From: Metarhizium brunneum | Taxonomy: Eukaryota; Ascomycota; Sordariomycetes; Hypocreales; Clavicipitaceae | Reading direction: 5' to 3' | Assembly: GCF_013426205.1 (NCBI RefSeq) | Contig: NC_089428.1 | Location: 744,001 to 808,000, forward strand | DNA length: 64,000 nucleotides | Shown: one piece after another, positions 34,661 through 45,828 of the stretch | Numbering within the stretch: the first letter of the stretch is position 1 | Layout of the letters: each line of letters begins with the position of its first letter | The notes under the pieces: generated by a model | The model's input: the letters and a program-made list of their open reading frames with translations, nothing else | Told to the model about the DNA's origin: nothing | Database searches by the model: none | Translations under genes and position numbers: made by a program

Positions 34661-35926
34661 CTTGTTTCCAAGACGGCCTGCTCCCTGACGTCCGTTACAG
34701 TGCTAACTGGGACAGAAAAGATGGGGAGAAGGGCAGTTTCCGTAGGAAAGCGTGGAGAGGGGACCGGTAACGACTTTTAACCAAGCCTTTAGCAGCGGCA
34801 ACTTTGCCGGGCCGGCGGCCAGCATACCCAGGTTGTAATGGAAGATCCTGTACAATACATATGTACGTTAGTGGCTGCAGCACCTCGGCCCAATGGTTCA
34901 ACTACAGTACATGTATTATAAACCAAGGTACGGCTGTGTGGGGGGCCATCCCGCGCGTCGAGATTCTGGTTCGTTGGGAAATCAAGGTCCGTCCGCCGCT
35001 AAACCTTGGCCGTTGAGTCACTGAAGAATTTGATGTGCCTGAATCGCGCCATAGCGACCAATATCGAAGCCCCCACCTGTGGAGAATGGGGACAGAAGAA
35101 GAAAGGAAGAGTCCTTAATACCGTCGCATTGCGCTGGCTCGGACGGGCAGCAGAGGCTTTCTTTTTTTCAGCATTGTGACACTGATTTTGTACGGGGGAG
35201 AATGATTCGTGATGCCCGGCACCTTCTCGAATTCTCAGGACGGCACCGCTGGCAGGCATGCATTGATGGCGCCTTGTCACTCCGGCGCACAAAGGTGCAT
35301 TGCTGACGGAAACCCAAGCACGAGAAGCCGAGCTCGGGACCACGCACGCACAAGAAGACAAAGGCGCGTTGCGCTGCCGAAGCACTTGACGTTTGAGGGT
35401 CGATGACCACATTGAGAGGTTGCCTTTGAACGTCCCCCGAAGAGACTGATATTTCTGTTCTCCATCGGCCGGGAACTCGGCCGCCCATGTGTGGTGTTCC
35501 ACCGGTGTCATCGGAGGAACCCACCAATAGGCTTGCTGCATCAGCAAGACCTGGGCACTCCGGACAAGGAGTCCCCATGGGAAAAGAAAAAGTTCTTTTG
35601 CAAGAAAACATTGCCAATCTCACGTTTCCATGTTTCATTTCCGTCTTTTTCCCACTCCCGATCGTGTTTGAGCCGGGCCAAACTCTGCATCGCCGGAGCA
35701 TCCATGGTCTTCAACCACCCCGGAAGTCACAAGTACTTACTCCGTACTCCGTACATACCAAGGATCCACCTGCCACAAACAATTTTCTGTCGACTACATC
35801 TCACCTCCAGTCACAGGCCGTCCCAAGACGCATCACTACTCTTGGCGCAGCGAACAACTCACCTCGCGGCAAACTCAGCCATCATATTCCCACCCGGAAG
35901 CGAATCGACTCGGGCGCAACGCCATC
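34661..35926. other. Divergent intergenic region, MFS / Pga2
   Basis: 1.27 kb without a supported gene. The frames at 34999-35547 and 35168-35701 on the minus strand have no domains. A tandem ACTCCGT motif lies at 35738-35754. Confidence 0.45.
35738..35754. repeat. Tandem ACTCCGT motif upstream of Pga2
   Basis: TACTCCGTACTCCGTAC: two overlapping copies of the motif that also forms the 24-bp palindrome at 10448. About 175 bp upstream of the Pga2 start codon. Confidence 0.75.
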
Positions 35927-36418
35927 ATGGACCAGCAAGCAAAGCCCGTCGACGCCGAGCAGCCGCCGGCGCTCAACCTCCTCGGCCAGATCGTTGCGCG
36001 TCTCTCCGAGTATGGGCAGAACGCCACCAGCAACATCTCGCAAGGCTTCAACAGCATGACCCTGCAGTCTTGGATCCGCATCGTCGTCATCGCAGGCGGA
36101 TACATGCTCCTCCGGCCATACTTCCTCAAGGCCGTCACCAAGGGCGCAGTAGAGAAGATGGAGAGGGACGACAGGGCAGCGCGCGGCGAGGACGACAAGC
36201 TGCCTCACCCGGAACTCACGCCCAACGAATACCGCGGCATCAAGGAGAAGCTGTACGCGGATGACGACAATGCGGGGGCCGACGGTACCAGCTCAGATTG
36301 GGGTCAGAAGGCGCGCGTGCGGCAACGAAAGATGCTGAGGGAGCTGTTGGAGGACGACGAGAGGCGAAGGGCTGCGCTGGACGAGGATGCTGATATTCAG
36401 GAGTTCCTGGAGGATTGA
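35927..36418 (+). CDS. pga2: Pga2-like protein trafficking factor (DUF1531)
   Basis: In yeast Pga2 is an essential ER/nuclear-envelope protein needed for processing and traffic of Gas1 and ALP. The frame is single-exon, 163 aa. It has one membrane segment at about 49-67 ('SWIRIVVIAGGYMLLRPYF') after a short amphipathic lead, then an acidic, helical cytosolic tail ('GIKEKLYADDDNAG', 'ARVRQRKMLRELLEDDERRR', 'DADIQEFLED'). The single TM followed by 'LRPY...' and the 'DWGxxARxRQRxxxR' block are the family features I recognise. The start ATG sits in a good context (CGCCATCATGGACC). The length fits the family. The yeast role is assumed by homology. Confidence 0.85.
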   Translation: MDQQAKPVDAEQPPALNLLGQIVARLSEYGQNATSNISQGFNSMTLQSWIRIVVIAGGYMLLRPYFLKAVTKGAVEKMERDDRAARGEDDKLPHPELTPNEYRGIKEKLYADDDNAGADGTSSDWGQKARVRQRKMLRELLEDDERRRAALDEDADIQEFLED

Positions 36419-37908
36419 GAGGGCGGCGTGGACTTGGCGTCTGGGCGAATAAAGGGCTGCTCACGTGTAATGTTATCAATGAGTCTGTGAAAATGAATTC
36501 GTGGCCTTTACATGAGATGAGGAAGGTGTGAGGTGTGCGCATCTTGACTACTTGTTTTCTGGGCGCAGTTCGTCTTGGCCGGGATTTTATGTCTGGTCAG
36601 TGTGCGGCTGTAGTGGTGGGTTTACGGAGGCTGGTTTTGCTCGCATGAAGATCGGTTCTTGTCGTGCAGATGAAGCTGGGGCATGAGCTGATGGGAGCAT
36701 TAGCCAACTTGGCGGTTTAACCCAGCCACTTTTCCCTTGAGCCATGGACTCTGCCGGAAGTACTTGAGCGGTAAATACCGCTCAATAATGGTAGACCATA
36801 GCCATCATGCCCGCGTGAAATGAACATTGCACCAACTACGCACTGCACCGATCAGCGCAGCGTGAAACGCATTTGTTGCCTCTACTCTAGGGTAGTGAGA
36901 TGTGGCGTTGAGTGGTTTGACATGACATGTTTGGGATGGGTCCTTGACTGCCCGCGTGTCAAGCGACAACCAGGGCAAGGGGTAGGAATGCAGCCCAGAG
37001 TTTGAAGTGGGGCCACGGGCGGGCCGCCCGCTGAGGGGTCACTGGTGCTTGTGCCAGTGCCAATGCTGACTTTTCATCTTCACTGTTGAGGTGTGCCACG
37101 GACCAGGCGCAGGCTTGCCAGGGGCTGCTCGGAGCACTGGGTAATACAGACTTCAACGCTTGATCCCGTCGGCTCCGTATCGTGTTCGGTGTCCCGGACG
37201 CCCGTGTGTCCAGGTGGCCTGGCGCAACCCGACTCCTTGGTCAAGTGCTCGTTCTGCAGCGAGTGGCCTGTTGTGTGCCCCCGATGCCCCCTGGCGCTTC
37301 AATGGTCCGCCTTGGAATCTTCTTTGTCCAGCCCTTCCACGCCCGGCCCCACCAACTATGTCATCGCTGCTCCTCCGTACATGGGGTTGGCTGCGCCTCT
37401 AACCACCTGTTCTGCACTGTGGTCTTGGACCTGTCCCCAACCCTGAGCCAGTCTCACCAGTCATAAATCAGTTCTGGTTCCCATTTGGCACTCCCGCGAC
37501 GACCTTGGTAGAGCACCTTCTTTGTCTTCACCGCTGGCTCCTGCCTTCGTGCGAGTGCCTTGCCCCATTTTGCATTGCTTCACTTGCTCCTTCCGTCTGC
37601 TGGTCGCTCGCCCGCTCCTGCCTTCCTTACTGGTCAACCGGTGCGGCCTTCTTCACCGTCGCTCACTGGCCAGTCACTGGTCACTGGTCACTGGGCATCT
37701 GGAGCTTCGAATACCCAACTGGCCCAACCTCCAAGTTCGTCGATTGGTCGCGTCTTTGGCTCTCCAACCGCGTTTGGCGACAATACTGCAGGCATTGCTC
37801 CCCGTCGGCAAAGAACTAGCTACACCAGACCCCCGTCCTTGAATACCATTGACTAAAAGATAGCTGCAATGCCTAGTGTGTGGTGGAACCCGTGAGCAGA
37901 AATTCAGC
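36419..37908. other. Intergenic, no gene supported
   Basis: 1.5 kb, pyrimidine-rich towards its right end, as in a fungal promoter. A threefold tandem TCACTGG lies at 37674-37694. Frames at 37093-37856 on the plus strand are Leu/Pro/Ser-rich by composition only and share no domain. Confidence 0.45.
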
Positions 37909-40649
37909 ATGGGAGACTCGCTCAATATCCAAAACATGCTCGAGACGGGCTACTTTACCACGTCCAGAACTCGCAGCACTGACCCGTCAGTGTAGTCCTT
38001 CATGGTGCAGTTATGGCCACGTTTCGCAGGATTTACCTGCTAACTGATCAATATAGCCCGGACGATTCCTCTCGATCCCCCGGACCCTCGCGTTATGCTC
38101 CCCCAGAACCCGTCCCTCCACCAGTGCCTGTACACGGTCAAGTCCCTAGAACGGTATACCTTGCACCCGCGCCGGAGCCGAAAAGATGGCGTCCGCCGCC
38201 GCCTACTGTTGAAGAAGAGACCGAGTCTCTTGCCAGGGAGTATGGCTCGCCTGCAGCATCTGTGGTTGCCGAGGAAGAGCCACAGTGCAGAGGCGATGTT
38301 GACCAGAAGTATGTCATGGAGGATGTTCATGAACATAACCCCGAGAGACGTTTCGTAGTCGTTCCGGAATCTGCAAAGAGACCAACTCCCTCTGCAAACG
38401 ACAGGCCCAAGAAGGAAACTCGGGACGATACACAGGATCGAAGAGAACGCACGTCCTCTCAGCGATCGCCAAGACCAGAAGACATCTACGGCAAACGAAA
38501 AGATGCTGGCAACGGATCACGATATGGACCGGACCGTCGGAGAAGCCAGCAAGATCTGCCGGCTATTGATACCGAACTGGATGACCGCCACGAACCCGAA
38601 CATCATCGAACCCGATCAGCGGCTACCGGCCACAAACCAGATTACTTCGATCCTCGCCAGTCCCGTCCCTACGGCGATTACTTACTGTCTCCAGATGTCA
38701 TTCAAAGTGGAACCAAAGGACGCGAGAAGAGGTATCATGGCATGAGTCAACCCTCTGGGTACCATGGACGGTCGCCATCCAGTTCGAGTCACAAGTTTGA
38801 GACAAGCCGCGGTTCAGACCGCGATTACTATGGCAAAGATCGCGCATCGTCATCGTCCGCAAGGCGATCCAATACGGATCTGGATGGCAGCCGGTCGAGG
38901 AGAATGACGAGTGATGTTGACCCCCGATACCGTGACGAGTATTCATACTCCAAAAGTGACAGACGAGATGCTTCTTCCTATGGAAGCTCTGACAACTCCG
39001 GCCTCAAGCGTTCTCCTCGCTCCTCTAGAGAAGCGAGTCGTTCTGGAGATGAATATTCTCAAAGTCCTCGCAGCTCCGGTTATCTGCCATCGAAACCAGT
39101 GGTACTGCAGGAAGAAAAGCCACTTCTCCAACAGGATCGGAGGGATGATGACCCAGGACATGTGCGGTCCTCCTCTCGAACACCTACTTTTCCGCTCATG
39201 GCTCAAGCCGCAACCGCAGCCACTGCCGCAGCTGGACAGATGATGAATGATGCCTCAAAAAATGCGCCAAGAGAGCCCACCATAATGACACCTCGAACCA
39301 ACACTGGCACAACAAGAGCCTCCAACACTCTGCTCCCATATCCCGAGGACGATCTTCCACCCGATGTTGGCCTTGGCATACAAGACAGTAATTTGGACGC
39401 AAGACACCCAAAGTTTGCTGACACGGGATCTGTGTCTATGCCTGAGCCACCGCCAATAGTTGCAACTACCACAGGACGCTCCTTTGACTCAAATTATGAT
39501 ACTCCAACAACGCCGTCGACAGCTGCAGCAATGCCGCCGGCTTGGCAGCCGCCGGTTTTTAATCCTGAGAAGGAGGGAGTTCAAGCTGAAAGACCAGTCG
39601 GCGCCTACAGACGGTATTCTGAAAGCCATGGGAACGACACAAGCGATAGCCTGCCCGAATGCCCACGCCAGAAACCTGTTGCAGGCATGGTAGATTGGCT
39701 CACTCTTCCCCATACCAACTTCAACATATGTCCTACATGCTACGGCTCGGTGTTTTCTACAACGGAATATCGAACATTTTTCAAGCCAATACTTCGACCA
39801 TCCGATGAACCAATTGCGTGCGATTTTGGGGTCTCACCTTGGTATAGAATAGCATGGTTGTTGACTGTGAAGGACGATATTCCCGATATGCGGCTATTGC
39901 AGCAACTTGCTACCATTAATTCCGCTCCCAACCGAGAGCCATGTCCTGGTACCAAAAAAGCGACCCGGACTTGGCTTACTGTTAAGGATCCTCATACACG
40001 ACAACCAGTTACTGACTTCTCTGTCTGTTATCAATGTGCGCGATCAGTTGAGTTGTTACTGCCAAATCTGACTGGCGTCTTTGTACCAATTGACGCCAGA
40101 CCAAAGCAGGATGTGTGCTCTCTACACTTTACGCCGCAACGGAAACAATTTGTTTTGTTTTTTGATGCCTTGGAAACCACTTCTGATAAGGCCCTTGAGG
40201 CTAAACAACCACCGAATGTGGATGATTTGGCGCGAGATCTGTGGCACTTGACTGTGGGTTCCAAGTGCCGTGAGGACAGTCCTGTGATGGATGGATATTG
40301 GCATACGATGCAGTTTCTGCCCCAGTTTACCGTGTGCGGCAACTGCTTCTATGACGTTGTGAAACCGAAACTGGGAGACGGAAACGTCGTTGCACGAAAC
40401 TTTTATATGAAGGCACAAAGGTTGCCTTCGGCTACATGCCAACTCTACTCGACTCGAATGAGGGACATTTTTAGACGATCTTGCCGCAGGAATGATCCCA
40501 ATTACTTGGAGGAAAAGGTGGTTCAACGACGACGTATAGAAAAGGATATTTACGAGAGGTTAGTTAAACTAGACCGAGCTAATGTGAAGGCTTCGTGGAA
40601 GGAAGAACAAGTAGAGAAGCTTGTTGAGGAATGGAAGCGATGGGAGTAG
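37909..40649 (+). CDS. Disordered Arg/Ser-rich protein with C-terminal CxxC domain
   Basis: Function unknown; similar fungal proteins are sometimes labelled Ser/Arg-related nuclear matrix protein. I model exon 1 at 37909-37985 and exon 2 at 38057-40649 (889 aa). The 71-nt intron has a CTAAC branch 10 nt before its ATATAG end, and the phases agree; the donor GTCAGT is non-ideal. Without splicing, translation from 37909 stops in the intron. The alternative start is the ATG at 38013, inside that intron, giving 878 aa. Residues about 1-530 are disordered, rich in Arg, Ser, Asp and Pro ('SSSARRSNTDLDGSRSRR'). From about 560 comes a compact domain with 'CPTCYGSVF', 'CYQCARSVE' and 'CGNCFYDVV', three regularly spaced CxxC pairs suggesting metal binding, followed by a basic helix to the end. 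Confidence 0.85.
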
Positions 40650-41126
40650 AAGCAGAATAAGGAATAAGGAACATGTTGTTGGGTTTACATATATGCGAAT
40701 TATCTGATAAACCTGATGATGATATAGCATACATTACGATATTATGATGATATGATGGCATAATAATGGCAGCTAGTTTTCGGGATATACGAACATCTTG
40801 ACCAACGAAGTTGCACCCTGCTCTCAGTCGATGTGATCAGATGGGCATGCACCCGAGTGGGGTTGAGCAAGGGAAGAACTGTGGAAGTTGCACAGTGACT
40901 TGACATAAATATACTGTATACGGAGTGGATTGTCTTGGGTGTGATTGGGAGGCGGGATGTGGCCAATGAGAAGCAAGAACTCGTCCCTCGCTTAAGAAGT
41001 TGATTTTTAGGGCCCGCCCACCAAAATTTACCTAGGGCAAAAATTCGCTCTGGTGAAATTATCGTGAGCCCACTCCAGTTGCACCCTCCTCCATCCACCA
41101 AATTTCACGCCGCCCGACGACCAAGG
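40650..41126. other. 3' flank and RPL4 promoter
   Basis: Holds the A/T-rich 3' end of the previous gene (ATGATGATAT repeats near 40,715) and the upstream region of RPL4. A TACGGAGTG motif occurs at about 40919. No gene seen. Confidence 0.5.
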
Positions 41127-41205
41127 TAAGACTGACTTGACTGTCTTTCCGACTGCGACCGCAAGCCGATATTTGGTGTCCTAACTCTGTTTTACTATTC
41201 ACAGG
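41127..41205 (+). other. Probable 5'UTR intron of RPL4
   Basis: GTAAGACTG donor after ACCAAG, CTAAC branch site near 41182 and ATTCACAG acceptor, 79 nt in all, ending 25 nt before the start codon. Leader introns are common in fungal ribosomal-protein genes. Confidence 0.75.
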
Positions 41206-41230
41206 TCCAAGTCCCCCCCAAACCGTCACA

Positions 41231-42565
41231 ATGGCTTCGCGACCTACCGTCTCTATCATCGGCAAAGATGGTGCTCCCACGGGAGCCACCCACCCCGTCC
41301 CTGCCGTCTTCACCAGCCCTATCCGACCGGATATCGTGCAGCGAGTTCACACCGGCATGGCCAAGAACAAGCGCCAGCCGTATGCTGTGAGCGAGAAGGC
41401 TGGTCACCAGACTTCTGCTGAGTCCTGGGGAACTGGTATGTGCTTCATGGAAATTTTTGAAATTGCAGCGAGGTGGGCATTTTTCCTGTCTGGATGTCGA
41501 TGGCCTTTTACTCGGAAGTGAGAAAAAAAATCTGGTTTCCGGGTTGGTCTGAAACAGACAGATGGGATTGAGCCTGCTCCTTTGAAGACGTGGATTTCCC
41601 CGTGATTGTCGTTTTCGCCGGAAACAAGGATTACTAACTTGTCATAGGACGTGCTGTTGCTCGTATCCCCCGTGTCTCTGGTGGTGGTACTCACCGTGCC
41701 GGTCAGGCTGCCTTTGGTAACATGTGCCGATCCGGCCGCATGTTTGCCCCTACCAAGATCTGGCGCAAGTGGCATGTCAAGATCAACCAGGGCCAGAAGT
41801 ACGTTTTCCTGCCACCGCACACGCAATGATTGTTTCCGCGACTAACCAAACATCTCTCATTCCAGGCGCTACGCTACCTGCTCGGCCCTGGCCGCCTCGG
41901 CCGCCGCCCCTCTCCTGATGGCCCGTGGTCACGAAATCATGACTGTCGCCGAGGTGCCCCTCGTCATCGACAGCGCCGTCTTCGACTCCGCGGCCGTCTC
42001 CCGCACCGCCCCTGCCCTGGCCCTCCTCAAGGCCGTCGGCGCCGGCCCTGACCTCGAAAAGGCCAAGAACTCCAAGAAGCTGCGCGCCGGCAAGGGCAAG
42101 CTCCGTGGCCGCCGCCACCGCCAGCGCCGCGGGCCCCTCGTCGTCTACAACCCCGAGGTGGACGGCAAGGAGCTCGTCAAGGCCTTCCGCAACATCCCCG
42201 GCGTCGAGACCTCGCCCGTCTCGGCCCTCAACCTCCTCCAGCTCGCCCCCGGCGGCCACCTGGGCCGCTTCATTGTCTGGACCTCGTCCGCCTTCAAGGC
42301 CCTCGACGACATCTACGGCTCCACCACCGAGGCCTCCGCCCACAAGCGCGACTTCTTCCTGCCCTCCAACGTCGTCTCCCAGGCCGACCTCACCCGTCTC
42401 ATCAACTCTTCTGAGATCCAGAGCTCCCTCAACGCCCCCAAGGGCGAGGCCGTCACCCGCCGCTCCGCCGTGCAGAAGAAGAACCCGCTGCGCAACAAGC
42501 AGGTTATGCTGCGTCTGAACCCGTACGCCTCCGTGTTTGCAAAGGAGTCTCAGAAGAAGCAGTAA
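41231..42565 (+). CDS. rpl4: 60S ribosomal protein L4 (uL4)
   Basis: Large-subunit protein whose loop lines the peptide exit tunnel. Exons 41231-41435, 41648-41798 and 41866-42565 join in phase to 351 aa (yeast 362). Recognised blocks: '[13 protein letters not shown]' at the N-terminus, '[25 protein letters not shown]' (read as two parts), '[20 protein letters not shown]', '[15 protein letters not shown]', '[20 protein letters not shown]' and '[13 protein letters not shown]'. Codon use is strongly C-ending (GCC, CTC, CGC), as in highly expressed fungal genes and unlike its neighbours. The first coding intron is 212 nt, long for this window; I looked for C/D boxes in it and found none. Confidence 0.97.
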
Positions 42566-45500
42566 CTGGCTGCTTCTGAGTGCGGGGTGAAGAAGAAATG
42601 AAGAGCTGTCCTTACTGGGTGTGCAGCGGGACAGAAGGGAATGAAACGGGGGGTTGGTCTTTTTAATGGCTTTTGGTACTTATGTCGAGGCGTAATGGCT
42701 TCCGGAACGTCGGCTCTTGAATGAAATGAGATGATTGACTTTATATGCGTTCCTGCCAATGAAGTGAATGTCTTTGAGTAGTCACGGGCGACTTGCCTGC
42801 CATGGCTGTCGATATGTAGTCATAAGAGACACCTGTTTCGTTATCCGTCCGTGTCCCAAGTTGAGTGATGCATGTTCCTCTCGATGGGTACAGATTTGTA
42901 CGTGCCACGATTGTTGCCGTGATGAGATGTAGTTTTCAACAGAACGTTTTAAGCCCATCTCCGACCTGGACCTTCACTGCCGCCGTAGCATCCCCGATGA
43001 CACCCCTGATGATATGGATGCCCTCATCTGTGGCACATCGCCAACGTCGGCCGTGTCGCCCACGCCAAGCCGTAAACACAGCCGCGTTCCTGAGCACGCA
43101 ACACCCGGCCATTGTCTTGAAAAGCCATCTTTTCCTTACTCCAATCCCCTCTTCGGGATCCGTAGTAAAATCAAACCTCACACATCCCCGTGCCATCTTA
43201 CTCACGATCTTTGCAGCTCCAAATACACAACTATCAGACGGCTCCTGGGAAAAGTCCAAGACTCCAAGTATTGCTCCGTCTGCGAGGGCGTGGCTCGAAC
43301 TCGGGTCTCGCTTAATGCGATAGGACTTGAAGAATATGCCACGCAAGTTATCTAGCCATGTGGCTCAGCCTGGTGTCTGACAGCCGGCGAAGCTCTTCCT
43401 TCCACTCGCCCTGAGGATGCGAATGTTCTTAGAGACTAGGACCTGACGTGCCAGCTTGGTTCTGCGGCCTTGACACAAATTTTTAGCAAACCTACCCTAG
43501 AAGATATTGGGATTTCTATCCGGATGCCAGATACCAATGGCTAGCTTAATCGCCTGGAGAAACCATTCGTGGAGGCATAGCTGAGAATGGCCATTCTTAC
43601 AGTGAAAGGGACGTACGGCGTACTCGTATACCGCGCTGTGCCGACAACCAGTAGGCGAGATGGTTGGAGTCGTGCCGAAAGTATATCCGGCGGCGATATC
43701 TTCTCCGTTAGGCGGTCTGTTTAAGATTTCAGCATGGGCAGTCGTCATCTGTGCCGAGGTACCGCCAAGGAAGCGCTAGGTTTCGAAGAATTGTAGGTGC
43801 TCGTTGTTATGAAGAAGTCGGTTGATACTTTTGGGAACATGTGACAACTCTCCTGCTGAGTTCCTCCAATTTTCTTCTGAACCAAGATGTAGAATGATAG
43901 AACGGAAGAAGGACACTTGTCTCGGTAATGGTAGCTTATATCCAGTGGCGGAGCTGCATTTGACGCATCTTGAAAAACAGACAACGGATATAGTGGAATT
44001 TGTGCCTTGGCACATAAACTGATATCAATATCTCTAGAGAAAAGAAATTTGTTAACTGGCAGATGAATATTTCACGTCAAGTTAGACATTGCGGAGGCGT
44101 TTACGGCATCACACCATGCACCAGGCAGCAAAATAACTAGAAGGACATTTCGTATCGTACTATATAAGCTGTAAAGGCTATCTGCTATCTGTCCAGGCGT
44201 AGGTATGATGCCTCCCATGAGCGGAGGAACCGACGAGTGATGCAGTAGTATTATTGGGTGATTGCCCAATAGCGCCGCTTTTCAATACTGCGCACCACGA
44301 CAACGTGTATAGAGACTGGTCCTGTTTTACTACGCTTGACTAGGAGGTATGAATCCGGCGATTTGATATGGCATGGGACATCGGCCCGGACACAGACGAG
44401 CACCGTGCCTGCTGCGTTGCCGACGACAATAAATGCGACTTACTGCCATGAGTCTGAGCTTGACACAAAGAGTCCTGTCGTGCAGGAGAAGCACAACGCC
44501 ATAGCTTGTGTAATTTGACGCATTCAGAGAGACACGTGTCGGATATACGTAGATGACGTCTGCGCAACTGATTCAAGAGTACGCGGGGTCCGTTTTACTC
44601 GACGAAACAAGACAAGACGAAATGCGTTGGCGGATTTGAGGAATAGAGCGATTAAGCAAGGACTTCAATACTATGACATGATTGTGTCTGATTGTTGCTA
44701 TTGTTCTATTGAGCGACCATCCCGATAGTGTTGGTGGCGTACGAGGTGGATCGACTCGCGTTGCTAACATGATGCGTCCTGCTTCGAGGACCCTCGACCC
44801 TCGCATTCATGCAAATAAACAAGTCTAGCTGAAGGAGCGTTCTGGTGAAATCAACGGCTTTCAAATGACCTTCTAGTTCGCAAAGAAAAGTTTCTAATAG
44901 TGCAAAACCCCAAGCTTAGGCTCTATGGCCTTCATCGGATGGCGAACCCGCCTCCGTGCCTCAACAAAGCGACCTGGAAGGCCAATTCGAAGGAACCCCA
45001 CGGATCGACGGTTCGGCTACGTTTCCAATGCCGTCTGGAACGCATGATGGAAGCCTGCGGGATCAATAGCCGTTTGGTGCCCCCAGATAGCCCGGCCAAC
45101 ATGCATCCTCTTCACAGTCCCCAAACGCGGCCACAACGAGAACGGGAGGCAGGGCATATAATATAAGACTTTTCGGCGGCTTGAGGGCTGGCTCGCCGGA
45201 TAGGGTTTCTTGCAGATAGACCACTGGCCATGTGGCAATTGACGAGTAGACCAAGTTGGGAAGCATACCGGTTCCTAGCCATCGTCTTGGAATAAGTGCG
45301 TTTCGAATTACCATCTGGAGGAATAGTCGGAGAGTAAAGCAGAGCCACCATATCAACTTTCGTTCCAAGTCTGTGATCCCCGAGACCTGTGGCTGATGTG
45401 TGGTTGGTGACTCCATTAGGTAGGATGAGTCTGGCGAAAACGGCTGTGTAGAGAGCGTGGGAGCTTGACAAGTGGTTGGACCAAGGAATGTTTGACGAGT

Positions 45501-45828
45501 GACGATTTTTCAAGGTTTTAAGAATCAACGGGTCATACCCCCTGGTACAATCGACATGGATCGCCTTTGGGATGCCTAATGCATTGTCCATCGGCGTGTT
45601 GGTTGGGTTGGCTGACGGGATCAACGCACGGGGTGAAACTGACCAGCCACAGCCACGAGAATTGCTGATGCTGCCTGCCGGTCTTGTCCAGCAATTACTC
45701 TGGTGGGACAGAAAGCAAGCTGTGTCCGCCAAGCCAACACATCTTGCATCTCACTCATAACGTGGAAAAAAGGACCAGCCGCTGAATGGTGTACGTGATT
45801 ACGCCTCCAATTATGTCGTCTTCGTCCC
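42566..45828. other. Gene-poor stretch, possible gene debris
   Basis: 3.3 kb between RPL4 and the FMO. Frames such as 42865-43323 (+), 42936-43346 (-), 45112-45732 (-) and 45063-45416 (-) have no domain I recognise. The last carries two hydrophobic runs ('LIWWLCFTLRLFLQMVI', 'LVYSSIATWPVVYL'), so a decayed membrane protein is possible. No tRNA was found. Confidence 0.35.

Noticed and set aside
34999..35701. Two overlapping minus-strand frames of 177-182 codons upstream of Pga2
   Set aside because: No domains, high Cys/Arg/Ser content typical of random GC-rich frames, and they lie in a divergent promoter.
41436..41647. snoRNA in the 212-nt RPL4 intron
   Set aside because: Ribosomal-protein introns often host snoRNAs, but no C box or H/ACA signature was found.
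43280..43345. tRNA-like element: a 7-bp inverted repeat GCGTGGC/GCCACGC with GTTCGAG between
   Set aside because: Only about 57 nt between ends; no D arm, anticodon arm or properly placed T stem can be folded.
43497..43748. Amidase-like fragment ('FLQAIKLAIGIW')
   Set aside because: One short resemblance only; no Ser-rich amidase signature and no continuation.
44900..45760. Possible membrane acyltransferase or terpenoid gene debris left of the FMO
   Set aside because: Hydrophobic runs are present but no family motif (for example the MBOAT His/Asn block) could be found in any frame.
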